From Thioalbus denitrificans (GTDB taxonomy: Bacteria; Pseudomonadota; Gammaproteobacteria; DSM-26407), in assembly GCF_003337735.1 (NCBI RefSeq), contig NZ_QPJY01000004.1:82561-146560 (forward strand): 64,000 nucleotides of DNA, given 5' to 3'. Shown one piece after another: positions 50,330 through 60,216 of the stretch. The stretch's first letter is position 1. Each line of letters begins with the position of its first letter. The notes under the pieces are model-generated. The model saw only the letters and a program-made list of their open reading frames with translations. It was not told the origin of the DNA and made no database searches. The translations under genes were made by a program, and so were the position numbers.

Positions 50330-50938
50330 TTGTCCGTCCCACGCCTGTTGTCGCATCCCGTCCTCCTGGTCCTGTTCCTGCTCTCCACCAGCAGCGCCCT
50401 GCAGGCCGAATCGCCCCCCTGGTACCGGGTGGAACTGGTGATCTTCGAGGTAATGAACGACGCGACGGGACCGGGCCCGGTGACGGCGCCCAGCCTGGAC
50501 GGGGCACTGGAGCTGATCTCGGCGGGCGGCGAGACACTGCCCTACCAGGAAGTGACGCGGATCAGCACCCTGGAAGGTGTCCTCGGCGAACTCGGCGCGA
50601 ACGGCGACTACCGGATTGTCTGGCACGGAGGATGGAGTCAGCCCCTGCCGGAACAGTCCACCTCGCGGCCGGTCCACCTCGCCGGCGGACGCGACCTCGG
50701 CATCTCTCCGCAGTGGCAGGGAGGCGCCCGGGAGATGGAGGGTACCGCCCGGGTAGCGCGGAACAGCTACCTGCATCTCGATCTGGACCTGGTGCTGCGC
50801 ACGGCGGCGGAGGCCGTTGGCGAACCTTCCGGCTACCGCCTGGTGGAGTCACGGCGCGTGGAAACCGGCGATCTGCATTTCTTCGACGGCGGCCGTCTCG
50901 GCATCATCGCGGTGGTGGTGGAGATGGATAAGGGATAA
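50330..50938 (+). CDS. csiV: CsiV-family periplasmic protein
   Basis: A 202-residue exported protein of the CsiV (DUF2803) family, described in Shewanella/Vibrio-type organisms as a peptidoglycan-binding factor and conserved just downstream of mfd in gammaproteobacteria. Signal peptide about 1-27 (ends LQAES). Typical family text: WYRVELVIFE at the mature N-terminus and YRLVESRRVETGDLHFFDGGRLGIIAVV near the end. TTG start at 50330 is supported by AAGGAG 8 bases upstream. The stop codon (50936-50938) and last three residues are part of the 7-bp array K. Confidence 0.85.
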   Translation: MSVPRLLSHPVLLVLFLLSTSSALQAESPPWYRVELVIFEVMNDATGPGPVTAPSLDGALELISAGGETLPYQEVTRISTLEGVLGELGANGDYRIVWHGGWSQPLPEQSTSRPVHLAGGRDLGISPQWQGGAREMEGTARVARNSYLHLDLDLVLRTAAEAVGEPSGYRLVESRRVETGDLHFFDGGRLGIIAVVVEMDKG

Positions 50939-51046
50939 GGGATAAGGGATAAGGGATAAGGGATAAGGGATAAGGGATAAGGATTGTGGGTGCGGATTCA
51001 CCTTTATCCATTATCCATTGCCCCTTCACGCACTCGCGCACGCACG
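50926..51046. repeat. Inverted 7-bp tandem-array element K
   Basis: Eight perfect GGATAAG units (50926-50981) begin inside csiV and supply its stop codon. Three inverted TTTATCC/ATTATCC units follow at 51003-51023 after about 20 bp. Beyond them, 51025-51046 carries ACGCACTC-type octamers like those of elements I and J, without an obvious left partner. Confidence 0.9.
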
Positions 51047-51078
51047 GTGACAGGAGATGGGCGGCCGGCAGGACGACC

Positions 51079-52374
<1,296 letters not shown>

Positions 52375-52403
<29 letters not shown>

Positions 52404-52743
52404 CCATGGCCTCGCTGATGAGGTAGGCGCCGCCGACCGTCTCATCGATCTCGGGAATGAGCTCGTCGTTGAACAGTTCCACGGCGGGATTGCACACCTT
52501 GAACCGGACGCCGGCGCGATGGGCGTCGCGGATGAAATCGTAGACCGACTTGCCGCTGTCCTCGCGGATGAACATCCGCTCGGCCACGCCACGCTGGGCG
52601 AGGGCGGCGGAACCGCCGCTGAAGGCCACCTCCACCGTGTACTCCATGGCCGCGGCAACGGTCGCGAGAAAGAACGGCGCACCCGCCTCCGCGGGTCGGG
52701 AAGGATCGGTATTGACCAGTACCACCAGCAGCTTGCTAGCCAT
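52375..52743 (-). CDS. DsrE/DsrF-like family protein
   Basis: A 122-residue alpha/beta protein of the DsrE family. It has a single conserved-position cysteine, C84 (FKVCNPAVEL), matching the sulfur-carrying cysteine of DsrE-like sulfurtransferases. Relatives carry persulfide sulfur in sulfur oxidisers or have unknown roles elsewhere. The ATG at 52743 has CGGAG 7 bases upstream. First gene of a three-gene operon with hpt and the MTI phosphorylase, which would tie a sulfur-transfer protein to methylthio-purine salvage (inference). Confidence 0.85.
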
Positions 52744-53107
52744 CCGCATACTCCGGACGTGTTGAGGGATGAGAGCCGTCGTCGGTGCCGGCCCGGAGGA
52801 CGGAAGGGGCATTATAGGGAGCCCGCCCGGCCAATTCCAGCCCGTCAGACCAGCTCGGAAACCATCCCATACGCCCAATCAAGCGGCTGTTTCAAAAGAT
52901 AAATACAACCATCCACCACAGAGAGCCGGAGAACAGGCAGGGTTGTGACGTTTCCCATCACCGACCCTTCAGATCGGGTTCATGAGACGAACAGAACGAT
53001 ATCCATCCATGGTTTTCTCCATGAGCTCCGTGTCTCCGTGGTGAACGAGCAGGCTGCCACGAATCCACATGCACCGGCAGTCTGCAGTTGAACCGTTTAT
53101 CAGCGAT
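52744..53107. other. Spacer between the DsrE-like and GIY-YIG genes
   Basis: 364 bp without a gene. Contains the decayed repeat element G (52912-53043). Promoter of the DsrE-hpt operon expected near 52760-52900 but not identified. Confidence 0.6.
52912..53043. repeat. Degenerate inverted short-tandem-repeat element G (CACGGAGAC 9-bp units)
   Basis: Left arm CCACCACAGAGAGCCGGAG (from 52914) faces a right arm ending CCGTGTCTCCGTGGTGA (to 53043), about 81 bp apart. On the inverse strand the right arm reads as CCACGGAGA and CACGGAGCT units, 9 bp. Arms decayed, architecture the same as A-F. Confidence 0.65.
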
Positions 53108-53509
53108 TCATGCGGGAGGCTTGCGGGATCCAGGCGGGAGGTAGACCAGGTGGGCCGGGCAACCGCTGCGACAATCGCTGGCGCCGAAACCGGGTACGGG
53201 CACCTGCGCTGCCGGCGCGCGGAGGGTTTCACGCAGCAGCGCGTGCTCGTCGGCGCCCGGGTGGGTCTCCACCCGCTCCAGGCGGAAGTCCGGATGCATG
53301 AGCAGCGCATCCACGTGCCAGTGATACCGGCCCTCCCCCGACTCGGCCAGCCTGCGGTGCCGCGCCACCCGCTGGGCGAGATTGCGCCGCGCACTGCCCA
53401 CATATACATACCAGCCCGGGGCCAGGTCCCAATCACCCAGGGCTCCGGCACGGATGCGAGCCGGGCAACGGAGTACCAGAAACAACCGATAGGCGCCGCT
53501 GTTCTCCAC
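53108..53509 (-). CDS. DUF123 GIY-YIG-like nuclease-domain protein
   Basis: A 133-residue protein of the DUF123 branch of the GIY-YIG superfamily. The motif appears as GWYVYVGSARRNLAQRVARH (32-51), followed by HWHVDALL (62-70) and the C-terminal FGASDCRSGCPAHLVYL with two cysteines. In archaea this domain can be fused to endonuclease III; function in bacteria unknown. GTG start at 53509, five bases after the stop of the upstream small gene, so co-transcribed with it. Confidence 0.88.
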   Translation of the reverse strand: MENSGAYRLFLVLRCPARIRAGALGDWDLAPGWYVYVGSARRNLAQRVARHRRLAESGEGRYHWHVDALLMHPDFRLERVETHPGADEHALLRETLRAPAAQVPVPGFGASDCRSGCPAHLVYLPPGSRKPPA

Positions 53510-53514
53510 CCGCC

Positions 53515-53811
53515 CTAGTCGGTGTCCTCGCCGCGCTTGCGCAGGGAAGCCGAGTTGATCCGCACCACCGTGGTGTCGGCCGGTTTCTGATCCACGTAGT
53601 GGGGACGCTCGTTGCGCCCCAGCCCCAGGGCCTCGGCCAGTTCCGCCTCGCGCGCCGCGATGAGGCTGAGACAGTCCCGCACTCCTTCCAGGGTGGTCTC
53701 GGAAAGGGTGTGGCGCATGCCGGGCTGTGGCGTGGTGTCGCGGATGACGCTCGCCAGCACCTTGCGCATCATGCGCATGATGCGCTGTTCCTGGGTGAGT
53801 TCCTCGCTCAT
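53515..53811 (-). CDS. Conserved small protein of unknown function
   Basis: A 98-residue soluble protein. N-terminal helix EQRIMRMMRKVLASVIRDTTP, then a PGMRHTLSETTLEGVRDCLSLIAAREAELAEA helical region and a disordered basic/acidic tail. I recall similar short proteins in sulfur-oxidising and other gammaproteobacteria, without a proven role. CAGGAGAG about 7 bases before the ATG is a strong ribosome site, which supports it being a real gene. Confidence 0.75.
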   Translation of the reverse strand: MSEELTQEQRIMRMMRKVLASVIRDTTPQPGMRHTLSETTLEGVRDCLSLIAAREAELAEALGLGRNERPHYVDQKPADTTVVRINSASLRKRGEDTD

Positions 53812-54085
53812 GCTTCTCTCCTGTCAGGGTGCGGGGCGTACCGCCCCGTCGTGATCGTGGCGCCAGTGTAACCCGGATGGTCCGCCGCGTATCGGTGCCA
53901 GCTTCCGGGTGGGGCCTGCTGCCCAGAGCGGGGCCTGCTGCATCGGCGGGGTGGATGCTTTGCGAAGTCTGGCGTTTTGGTGCATGATAAGCGGCTTAAA
54001 TTCGGGTGAATCACTGAATCACGGCTTCAAGTGAGTCATCGAAGCGAACATCTGGTCATGAACGAAGCGGGAGGTCGCTCACTGC

Positions 54086-54304
54086 ATGGCGAAGGAAGAC
54101 CATATCGAGATGGAAGGCACGGTCATCGAGACCCTGCCCAACACCATGTTCCGGGTCGAGCTGGAAAATGGACACATCGTCACGGCCCACATTTCCGGCA
54201 AGATGCGCAAGCACTACATCCGCATCCTGACCGGTGACAAGGTCACCGTTCAGCTCACGCCCTACGACCTGTCCAAGGGTCGCATCACCTTCCGTACCCG
54301 CTGA
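54086..54304 (+). CDS. infA: Translation initiation factor IF-1
   Basis: A 72-residue OB-fold factor binding the 30S A site. The whole chain matches the family: [19 protein letters not shown] at the start, [19 protein letters not shown] in the middle and the end [17 protein letters not shown] lies about 11 bases upstream of ATG. Convergent with clpA, as part of the common clpS-clpA-infA neighbourhood. No terminator hairpin was recognised in the 252-bp gap between them. Confidence 0.98.
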   Translation: MAKEDHIEMEGTVIETLPNTMFRVELENGHIVTAHISGKMRKHYIRILTGDKVTVQLTPYDLSKGRITFRTR

Positions 54305-54556
54305 GGCTCCCCCCGCCGCGCAGCGGCCGTCCATGCCCTGATTCTCCGCCGGCCCGGCTCCCGTCCGCAGCGCCAGTGCCCGTCCCGCGCACCGGTGCCT
54401 GCCCATCCCCGGCGCATCCGGGCTCGTCCCCGCCCGCATCGAAAACGGCGCCCCGATGGGCGTCCGCAGATCTCATGCGTTGGGGACTGGGCCTGCGATC
54501 CGTGCGCCGGTCCGCCGCCCCGGGCGACCGCCGGTGAGGGATGGCCTTACGGACGC

Positions 54557-56809
54557 TCAGCTCTTCGCCTCGAGCTCGAATTCCAGCTCGTCGTCGCGCG
54601 CCGTTACGTTCACGCGCCCGCCGTGGGCGAGCTTGCCGAACAGCAGCTCCTCGGCCAGCGGGCGCTTGATGCGCTCCTGGATGAGGCGGGCCATGGGGCG
54701 GGCGCCCATCTGTGCGTCGTAACCGTGCTCCGCCAGCCATTCCCGGGCGCTCTCGTCCACTTCCAGCGACACCCCCTTCTCCTCCAGCTGCAGCTCCAGC
54801 TCGGAGATGAACTTGTCCACCACGTGGGCGATGACCACCGGCGACAGGGATTCGAACTGGATGATGGCATCCAGACGGTTGCGGAACTCCGGCGTGAAGC
54901 TGCGGCGGATCACCTCCATCGCGTCGGTACTGTGATCCTGGCTGGTGAAGCCGATGGAGGGGCGCGCGGCCAGCTCCGCCCCGGCGTTGGTGGTCATCAC
55001 CAGGACCACGTTGCGGAAGTCGGCCTGGCGGCCGTTGTTGTCCGTCAGGGTGCCGTGGTCCATCACCTGCAGCAGCAGGTTGAACACGTCCGGGTGGGCC
55101 TTCTCCACCTCGTCCAGCAGCAGCACCGCATGGGGATGCTTGGTGATGGCCTCGGTGAGCAGTCCGCCCTGGTCGTAGCCGACGTAACCGGGGGGCGCGC
55201 CGATGAGACGGGAGACGGTATGCCGCTCCATGTACTCGGACATGTCGAAGCGGATGAGCTCGATGCCCATGATCCGGGCCAGCTGCCGCGTCACCTCGGT
55301 CTTGCCCACGCCGGTGGGGCCGGCGAACAGGAACGACCCGATGGGCTTGTCCGGGTTACCCAGCCCGGCGCGGGACATCTTGATGGCCGAGCCGAGGGTC
55401 TCGATGGCCGTGTCCTGGCCGAACACCGCGAGCTTGAGATCCCGCTCCAGGGTGCGCAGGGCGTCCTTGTCCGAGGCGGAGACGTTCTTGGGCGGAATCC
55501 GCGCCATGCTCGCCACCACCTGCTCCACATCGCCCACGGTGATGGTCCGCCGGCGCCGTGACGGGGGCAGCAGCCGCTGGCGGGCACCCACCTCGTCGAT
55601 GACGTCGATGGCCTTGTCCGGCAGGTGCCGATCATTGATGTAGCGATCCGCCAGTTCGGCCGCCGCGCGCAGGGCCCGCGGCGCGTACTTCACCTGGTGG
55701 TGCTCCTCGAACCGGCTCTTCAGGCCACGCAGGATCTGCACCGTCTCTTCAACCGACGGCTCGGTGATGTCGATCTTCTGGAACCGCCGCGCCAGGGCCC
55801 GGTCCTTCTCGAAGACGCCCCGGTACTCCTGGTAGGTGGTGGCGCCGATGCACTTGAGCTGGCCCGAGGCGAGCATGGGCTTGATCAGGTTGGAGGCGTC
55901 CATGACGCCGCCGGAGGCCGCGCCGGCCCCGATGATGGTGTGAATCTCGTCGATGAACAGGATTGAGCCGGGCTCGTTCTCGAGCTGATGCAGGACCGCC
56001 TTGAGGCGTTTCTCGAAATCGCCCCGGTACTTGGTGCCGGCCAGCAGCGCACCCAGGTCGAGGGCGTAGATGGTGCTCTCCGACAGCACCTCGGGCACCT
56101 GGTCGTCGACGATCATCCGCGCGAGCCCTTCGGCGATGGCGGTTTTGCCCACCCCGGCCTCGCCGACGTAGAGCGGGTTGTTCTTGCGCCGCCGGCACAG
56201 TACCTGGATGGTGCGTTCCACCTCGCGGGCCCGGCCGATGAGCGGGTCAATGAGACCCCGCCGGGCGCTCTCGTTGAGGTTGGTGGCGTAGGTCTCCAGC
56301 GGACTCTTGCCCGGAACGGCCTGGGTCTGCTCCTCATCCTGCAGCGACTCGGGATCGAGCGGCTGCTCCTCCTCCACCTTCGAGATGCCGTGGGCCACGT
56401 AGTTGAGCACGTCCAGCCGGTTGATGTCCTGCTCCCGCAGCAGGTAGACGGCGTGGGACTCCTGCTCGCTGAACAGCGCCACGAGCAGGTTGGCGCCGGT
56501 CACCTCCTTCTTGCCGCTGGACTGGATGTGGAAGACCGCCCGCTGCAGCACCCGCTGGAAGCCGAGCGTGGGCTGGGTCTCGCCCTCCACGGCGCTGGCG
56601 GGAAAGACGGGGGTGGTCTCCTCGACGAACTGGACCAGTTCCCGGCGCAGCCGCTCCAGGTTGGCGCCACAGGCGCGCAGCACCTCCGCGGCGCTGGGAT
56701 TGTCCAGCAGCGCCAGCAGCAGATGCTCCACGGTGATGTACTCGTGGCGCTTCTGGGCGGCCTCCCTGAAGGCCGTGTTGAGGGTGAACTCCAGTTCCTG
56801 GCTGAGCAT
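54557..56809 (-). CDS. clpA: ClpA ATPase subunit of Clp protease
   Basis: A 750-residue AAA+ unfoldase feeding ClpP. N-terminal Clp-N repeats (about 1-145) bind ClpS; the first AAA domain has Walker A GEAGVGKTAIAEG and DEIHTIIGAG; the second has GPTGVGKTEV and LLDEVEKAHPDV; an IGL/F-like loop for ClpP contact lies between SIGFTSQ positions near residue 617. Length equals E. coli ClpA (758). Upstream clpS ends 24 bp before its start. Confidence 0.97.
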   Translation of the reverse strand: MLSQELEFTLNTAFREAAQKRHEYITVEHLLLALLDNPSAAEVLRACGANLERLRRELVQFVEETTPVFPASAVEGETQPTLGFQRVLQRAVFHIQSSGKKEVTGANLLVALFSEQESHAVYLLREQDINRLDVLNYVAHGISKVEEEQPLDPESLQDEEQTQAVPGKSPLETYATNLNESARRGLIDPLIGRAREVERTIQVLCRRRKNNPLYVGEAGVGKTAIAEGLARMIVDDQVPEVLSESTIYALDLGALLAGTKYRGDFEKRLKAVLHQLENEPGSILFIDEIHTIIGAGAASGGVMDASNLIKPMLASGQLKCIGATTYQEYRGVFEKDRALARRFQKIDITEPSVEETVQILRGLKSRFEEHHQVKYAPRALRAAAELADRYINDRHLPDKAIDVIDEVGARQRLLPPSRRRRTITVGDVEQVVASMARIPPKNVSASDKDALRTLERDLKLAVFGQDTAIETLGSAIKMSRAGLGNPDKPIGSFLFAGPTGVGKTEVTRQLARIMGIELIRFDMSEYMERHTVSRLIGAPPGYVGYDQGGLLTEAITKHPHAVLLLDEVEKAHPDVFNLLLQVMDHGTLTDNNGRQADFRNVVLVMTTNAGAELAARPSIGFTSQDHSTDAMEVIRRSFTPEFRNRLDAIIQFESLSPVVIAHVVDKFISELELQLEEKGVSLEVDESAREWLAEHGYDAQMGARPMARLIQERIKRPLAEELLFGKLAHGGRVNVTARDDELEFELEAKS

Positions 56810-56833
56810 GGTCTCGCTCCCGTCGTGCGCGCC

Positions 56834-57154
56834 TCAGGCCGCTTCCATGGTACAGAGCAGCGGGTGCTGATGGTTGCGCGAATAATCGTTCACCTGCGTC
56901 ACCTTGGTTTCGGCGATGTCGCGGGTATAGATGCCGCACACGCCCTTGCCCTGGGTGTGGACCTGCAGCATGACCCGGGTGGCCGTCTCCCGATCCATGT
57001 TGAAGAACTGCTGCAGAATGTCCACCACGAACTCCATGGGCGTGAAATCATCGTTCAGAAGCACCACCTTGTATCTGGGCGGTCGCTTGAGCTTGGGCTT
57101 GGCCTCCTGTGTCGCCAGGCCGTCATCGTGCTGGTGCTTGTCGGTGTCGCTCAT
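56834..57154 (-). CDS. clpS: ATP-dependent Clp protease adaptor ClpS
   Basis: A 106-residue adaptor that delivers N-degron substrates to ClpAP. The core [20 protein letters not shown] and later [22 protein letters not shown] are canonical, including the N-degron pocket NDD-TPMEFV. ATG at 57154 is preferred to a longer in-frame start at 57244. The 296-bp upstream gap to icd has a short A/T-rich patch near 57278-57300 but no recognised promoter. Confidence 0.97.
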   Translation of the reverse strand: MSDTDKHQHDDGLATQEAKPKLKRPPRYKVVLLNDDFTPMEFVVDILQQFFNMDRETATRVMLQVHTQGKGVCGIYTRDIAETKVTQVNDYSRNHQHPLLCTMEAA

Positions 57155-57450
57155 CGTTCCACTGTCTGCGATCCGTTCCCGGAATGATATGCACACCCTT
57201 CCGGGTGCTTCCCACGAGTTATTAGACCAGAAATGCACGCGCAAGTTGAAGTGCCCGGGCAGTGGGGGAATTGGTAGTAAAAATATGTGGTTATAACATT
57301 GACGGAAGGAGAACCTGCGGGCCGGGGCGTCCCTGCCGCAATCGGGGTGCGGACCTCGGCGCGACGTTCCCGGGGCGCCGGATCCTGCCCGGGCGGAGTC
57401 GTGCCTGGAGCGGGCGGCGGGGCCCGACGGGCCCCGCCGCCGGTGCAGGT

Positions 57451-58707
57451 CTACATCTTGCCGATCATGGCGTCACCGAACTGCGAGCAGGAGAGCAGGG
57501 TCGCGCCATCCATCAGGCGCTCGAAATCATAGGTCACGGTCTTGGCGGCGATGGCCCCTTCCATGCCCTTGACGATGAGGTCGGCGGCTTCGACCCAGCC
57601 CAGGTGGCGCAGCATCATCTCCGCGGAGAGGATCAGCGATCCGGGGTTCACCTTGTCCTGGCCGGCGTACTTGGGCGCCGTGCCGTGGGTCGCCTCGAAC
57701 ATGGCCACGCTGTCGGAGAGGTTGGCCCCCGGCGCGATGCCGATGCCGCCCACCTGCGCGGCAAGGGCGTCGGAGATGTAGTCGCCGTTCAGGTTCAGGG
57801 TGGCGATGACATCGTACTCGTCCGGGCGCAGCAGGATCTGCTGCAGGAAGGCGTCCGCGATCACGTCCTTCACCACGATACCGGCGCCGGTCTTCGGGTT
57901 CTTCAGCACATGCCAGGGACCGCCGTCCAGGGGCTGGGCGCCGAACTCGTCCCGGGCCAGCTCGTAGCCCCACTCCTTGAACGCGCCCTCGGTGAACTTC
58001 ATGATATTGCCCTTGTGCACCAGGGTCATGGACGGGCGGTTGTTGTCGATGGCGTACTGGATGGCCTTGCGCACCAGGCGCCGCGTCCCCTCGCGGGAGA
58101 CCGGCTTGATGCCGATGCCGGAGCTCTCCGGGAAGCGGATTTTCTTCACTCCCATCTGCTTCTGGAGGAAATCCACCACCTGCTTCACCTCCGGTGTGCC
58201 CGCGGCCCACTCGATGCCCGCGTAGATGTCCTCGGAGTTCTCCCGGAAGATGACCATGTCGGTCTTCTCGGGCTCCTTCACGGGGCTCGGGGTACCGTCG
58301 AAGTAGCGGACCGGGCGCAGGCAGACGTAGAGATCGAGCTCCTGGCGCAGGGCCACGTTGAGGGAGCGGATGCCACCGCCGACCGGGGTGGTCAGGGGGC
58401 CCTTGATGGAGACGACGAAGTCGCGCACCGCCTCCATGGTCTCCGCGGGCAGCCAGGTGTTCTCGCCATAGACCTTGTTGGCCTTCTCACCGGCGAAAAC
58501 CTCCATCCAGGCGATGCCGCGCTCCCCGCCGTAGGCCTTCTCCACCGCCGCGTCCACCACCTTGCGCATCACCGGGGTGATGTCCACACCAATGCCGTCA
58601 CCCTCGATGAACGGGATGATGGGGCGCGCCGGAACGCTCAGGGAGTAGTCACTGTTGACCGTGATTCTTTCGCCCTCGGCGGGGACGGTGATATGTTGGA
58701 AGGCCAT
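57451..58707 (-). CDS. icd: NADP-dependent isocitrate dehydrogenase
   Basis: A 418-residue TCA-cycle enzyme. The isocitrate-binding and phosphorylation segment [10 protein letters not shown] has S115 (S113 of E. coli Icd, the AceK target); [11 protein letters not shown], the coenzyme-site and [19 protein letters not shown] motifs are intact. Length is close to E. coli (416). AAGGAG lies 6-7 bases before the ATG. Divergent from rluE, as in E. coli. Confidence 0.97.
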   Translation of the reverse strand: MAFQHITVPAEGERITVNSDYSLSVPARPIIPFIEGDGIGVDITPVMRKVVDAAVEKAYGGERGIAWMEVFAGEKANKVYGENTWLPAETMEAVRDFVVSIKGPLTTPVGGGIRSLNVALRQELDLYVCLRPVRYFDGTPSPVKEPEKTDMVIFRENSEDIYAGIEWAAGTPEVKQVVDFLQKQMGVKKIRFPESSGIGIKPVSREGTRRLVRKAIQYAIDNNRPSMTLVHKGNIMKFTEGAFKEWGYELARDEFGAQPLDGGPWHVLKNPKTGAGIVVKDVIADAFLQQILLRPDEYDVIATLNLNGDYISDALAAQVGGIGIAPGANLSDSVAMFEATHGTAPKYAGQDKVNPGSLILSAEMMLRHLGWVEAADLIVKGMEGAIAAKTVTYDFERLMDGATLLSCSQFGDAMIGKM

Positions 58708-58815
58708 AAACGCTCCTTAAGTGGTCCATAAAACCGGCTGATTATATCATCAACGCATAGCGTGGCGATGCCGGAGCTCCCCCACAGACGTGGGACGATT
58801 GTCCATACATCCCTT

Positions 58816-59460
58816 ATGAAAATCATCCTCTTCAACAAGCCCTACGGCATGCTCAGCCAGTTCACCGACTCCGCCGGCCGGGACACCCTGGCGCCTGCGG
58901 TGCCCGTACCGGGCGTCTACCCGGCCGGCCGCCTGGATCGGGACAGCGAGGGCCTGCTGCTGCTGACCGACGACGGGGAGCTTCAGCACCGCATCAGCGA
59001 TCCCCGCCACAAGCTGGAGAAGCGCTACTGGGTGCAGGTGGAGGGCGAGCCCGACGATGCGGCGCTGGATCGGCTGCGGCGCGGGGTGGAGCTGTCAGAC
59101 GGGAAGACCCGCCCGGCGCGGGTGCGATTGATTCCCGAACCGGAACTGTGGCCCCGTGATCCGCCCATCCGCTTCCGGGCCAGCATCCCCACCCGCTGGC
59201 TGGAGATCGCCATCCGGGAAGGCAGGAACCGCCAGGTGCGGCGCATGACCGCGGCGGTGGGTCATCCCACCCTGCGGCTGGTCCGGGTGGCCATCGGACC
59301 GTGGCGGCTGGAGGGGCTGGAACCGGGCCAGTGGCGCGAGGAACCCCTCACCGGGTCGATCGCCAGCGCCCTGCCGCCTCCGCGTCGCTCTCGCGGGCAT
59401 CGACCCAGCGCGAGCCGGCCCCGGTCTCCTCGCGTTTCCAGAACGGGGCGCGGGTCTTGA
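58816..59460 (+). CDS. rluE: 23S rRNA pseudouridine synthase, RluE type
   Basis: A 214-residue RsuA/RluB/E/F-family enzyme without an S4 domain, as in RluE (pseudouridine 2457). Motif II is [13 protein letters not shown] with catalytic D41; motif III is [13 protein letters not shown] at 58816 begins [16 protein letters not shown], the family start. The last 35 residues are basic and low-complexity and overlap the 3' end of moaE on the other strand by 113 bp, beyond the usual RluE end. Function assignment is supported by the icd neighbour. Confidence 0.92.
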   Translation: MKIILFNKPYGMLSQFTDSAGRDTLAPAVPVPGVYPAGRLDRDSEGLLLLTDDGELQHRISDPRHKLEKRYWVQVEGEPDDAALDRLRRGVELSDGKTRPARVRLIPEPELWPRDPPIRFRASIPTRWLEIAIREGRNRQVRRMTAAVGHPTLRLVRVAIGPWRLEGLEPGQWREEPLTGSIASALPPPRRSRGHRPSASRPRSPRVSRTGRGS

Positions 59461-59812
59461 GGTAGTCCATGATGAACTCGCAGGCGGCGAAGGCATCGCC
59501 CCGGTGGGCGCTGGCCACCGCCACCAGCACGATGGGATCGGTGGGCTGCAGGGCGCCCACCCGGTGGATCACCGTGACATCGAGGATGTCCCAGCGCCCG
59601 CGCGCCTGCGCGACGATGCCCTCGAGGGCCTTCTCGGTCATGCCCGGGTAGTGCTCCAGGGTCATGGCGTGGACGCCATCGCCCTCGTTCACGTCCCGGA
59701 CCAGCCCCACGAACGCCGCCACCGCACCCACCGCCGGATTGTCCCGGCTGAGAGCGGCCACCTCGGCACCCACGTCGAATGTCTCCTGCTGAACCCGGAT
59801 CACCACCGTCAT
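59348..59812 (-). CDS. moaE: Molybdopterin synthase catalytic subunit
   Basis: A 154-residue enzyme subunit that, with MoaD, inserts dithiolene sulfur into precursor Z. Catalytic lysines K119 and K126 ([14 protein letters not shown]) match E. coli numbering; [10 protein letters not shown] and [10 protein letters not shown] are family marks. No moaD lies within the window next to it, so its partner is elsewhere. Convergent with rluE, 113-bp 3' overlap. Upstream is repeat element H. Confidence 0.95.
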   Translation of the reverse strand: MTVVIRVQQETFDVGAEVAALSRDNPAVGAVAAFVGLVRDVNEGDGVHAMTLEHYPGMTEKALEGIVAQARGRWDILDVTVIHRVGALQPTDPIVLVAVASAHRGDAFAACEFIMDYLKTRAPFWKREETGAGSRWVDARESDAEAAGRWRSTR

Positions 59813-59909
59813 CCCCTGCAGCGTGTCCCTTGTTGGAGGCTATGCCAAAGCCCCCCACCGGGCAAGCCCCGCCCGGGTCGGCGATTGGTTCACCGTAACA
59901 GAACGGTCT

Positions 59910-60156
59910 CACCACGAAGGCACGAAGGGCACGAAGAAAAGACAAAGACGGTTTAACCGCAGATTGACGTTGATTTGCGTTTATTGTTGCGAGCTTGCAG
60001 GAAAGGCCCTGCTGAAGCGGGGCAACTTGTTCACGCCAGCGGACGCCGCCTGCAAGCGGCTTTCGATGTCTCAAGCAAAATCAACGTTAATCAGCGTTAA
60101 TCTGTGGTTGATTGCCTTTATGACTTTCTTCGTGTCCTTCGCGCCTTCGTGGTGAA
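59910..60156. repeat. Inverted short-tandem-repeat element H (two nested 9-bp arrays)
   Basis: Fills the 404-bp moaE-tolC spacer. Outer CACGAAGGC-type arms at 59910-59938 and inverted at 60126-60156. Inner arms at 59957-59983 (CGCAGATTG, then GTTGATTTG-like units) and inverted at 60079-60109. Core 95 bp. It contains no gene. The tolC terminator starts 10 bp beyond the right outer arm. Confidence 0.9.
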
Positions 60157-60165
60157 AGGACACCA

Positions 60166-60197
60166 CAAAAAAACGCCGCGGCCGGAGCCGCGGCGTT
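60166..60197 (-). terminator. Rho-independent terminator of tolC
   Basis: Minus strand: 11-bp stem AACGCCGCGGC / GCCGCGGCGTT with a 4-base loop followed by a run of Ts, 20 bases after the tolC stop. Confidence 0.93.
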
Positions 60198-60216
60198 TTC
60201 TGTGAGGCCGGACCGG

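Noticed and set aside
54305..54556. tRNA gene near infA-clpA, as in E. coli (serW)
   Set aside because: No cloverleaf, T-loop GTTCRA or CCA end could be found.
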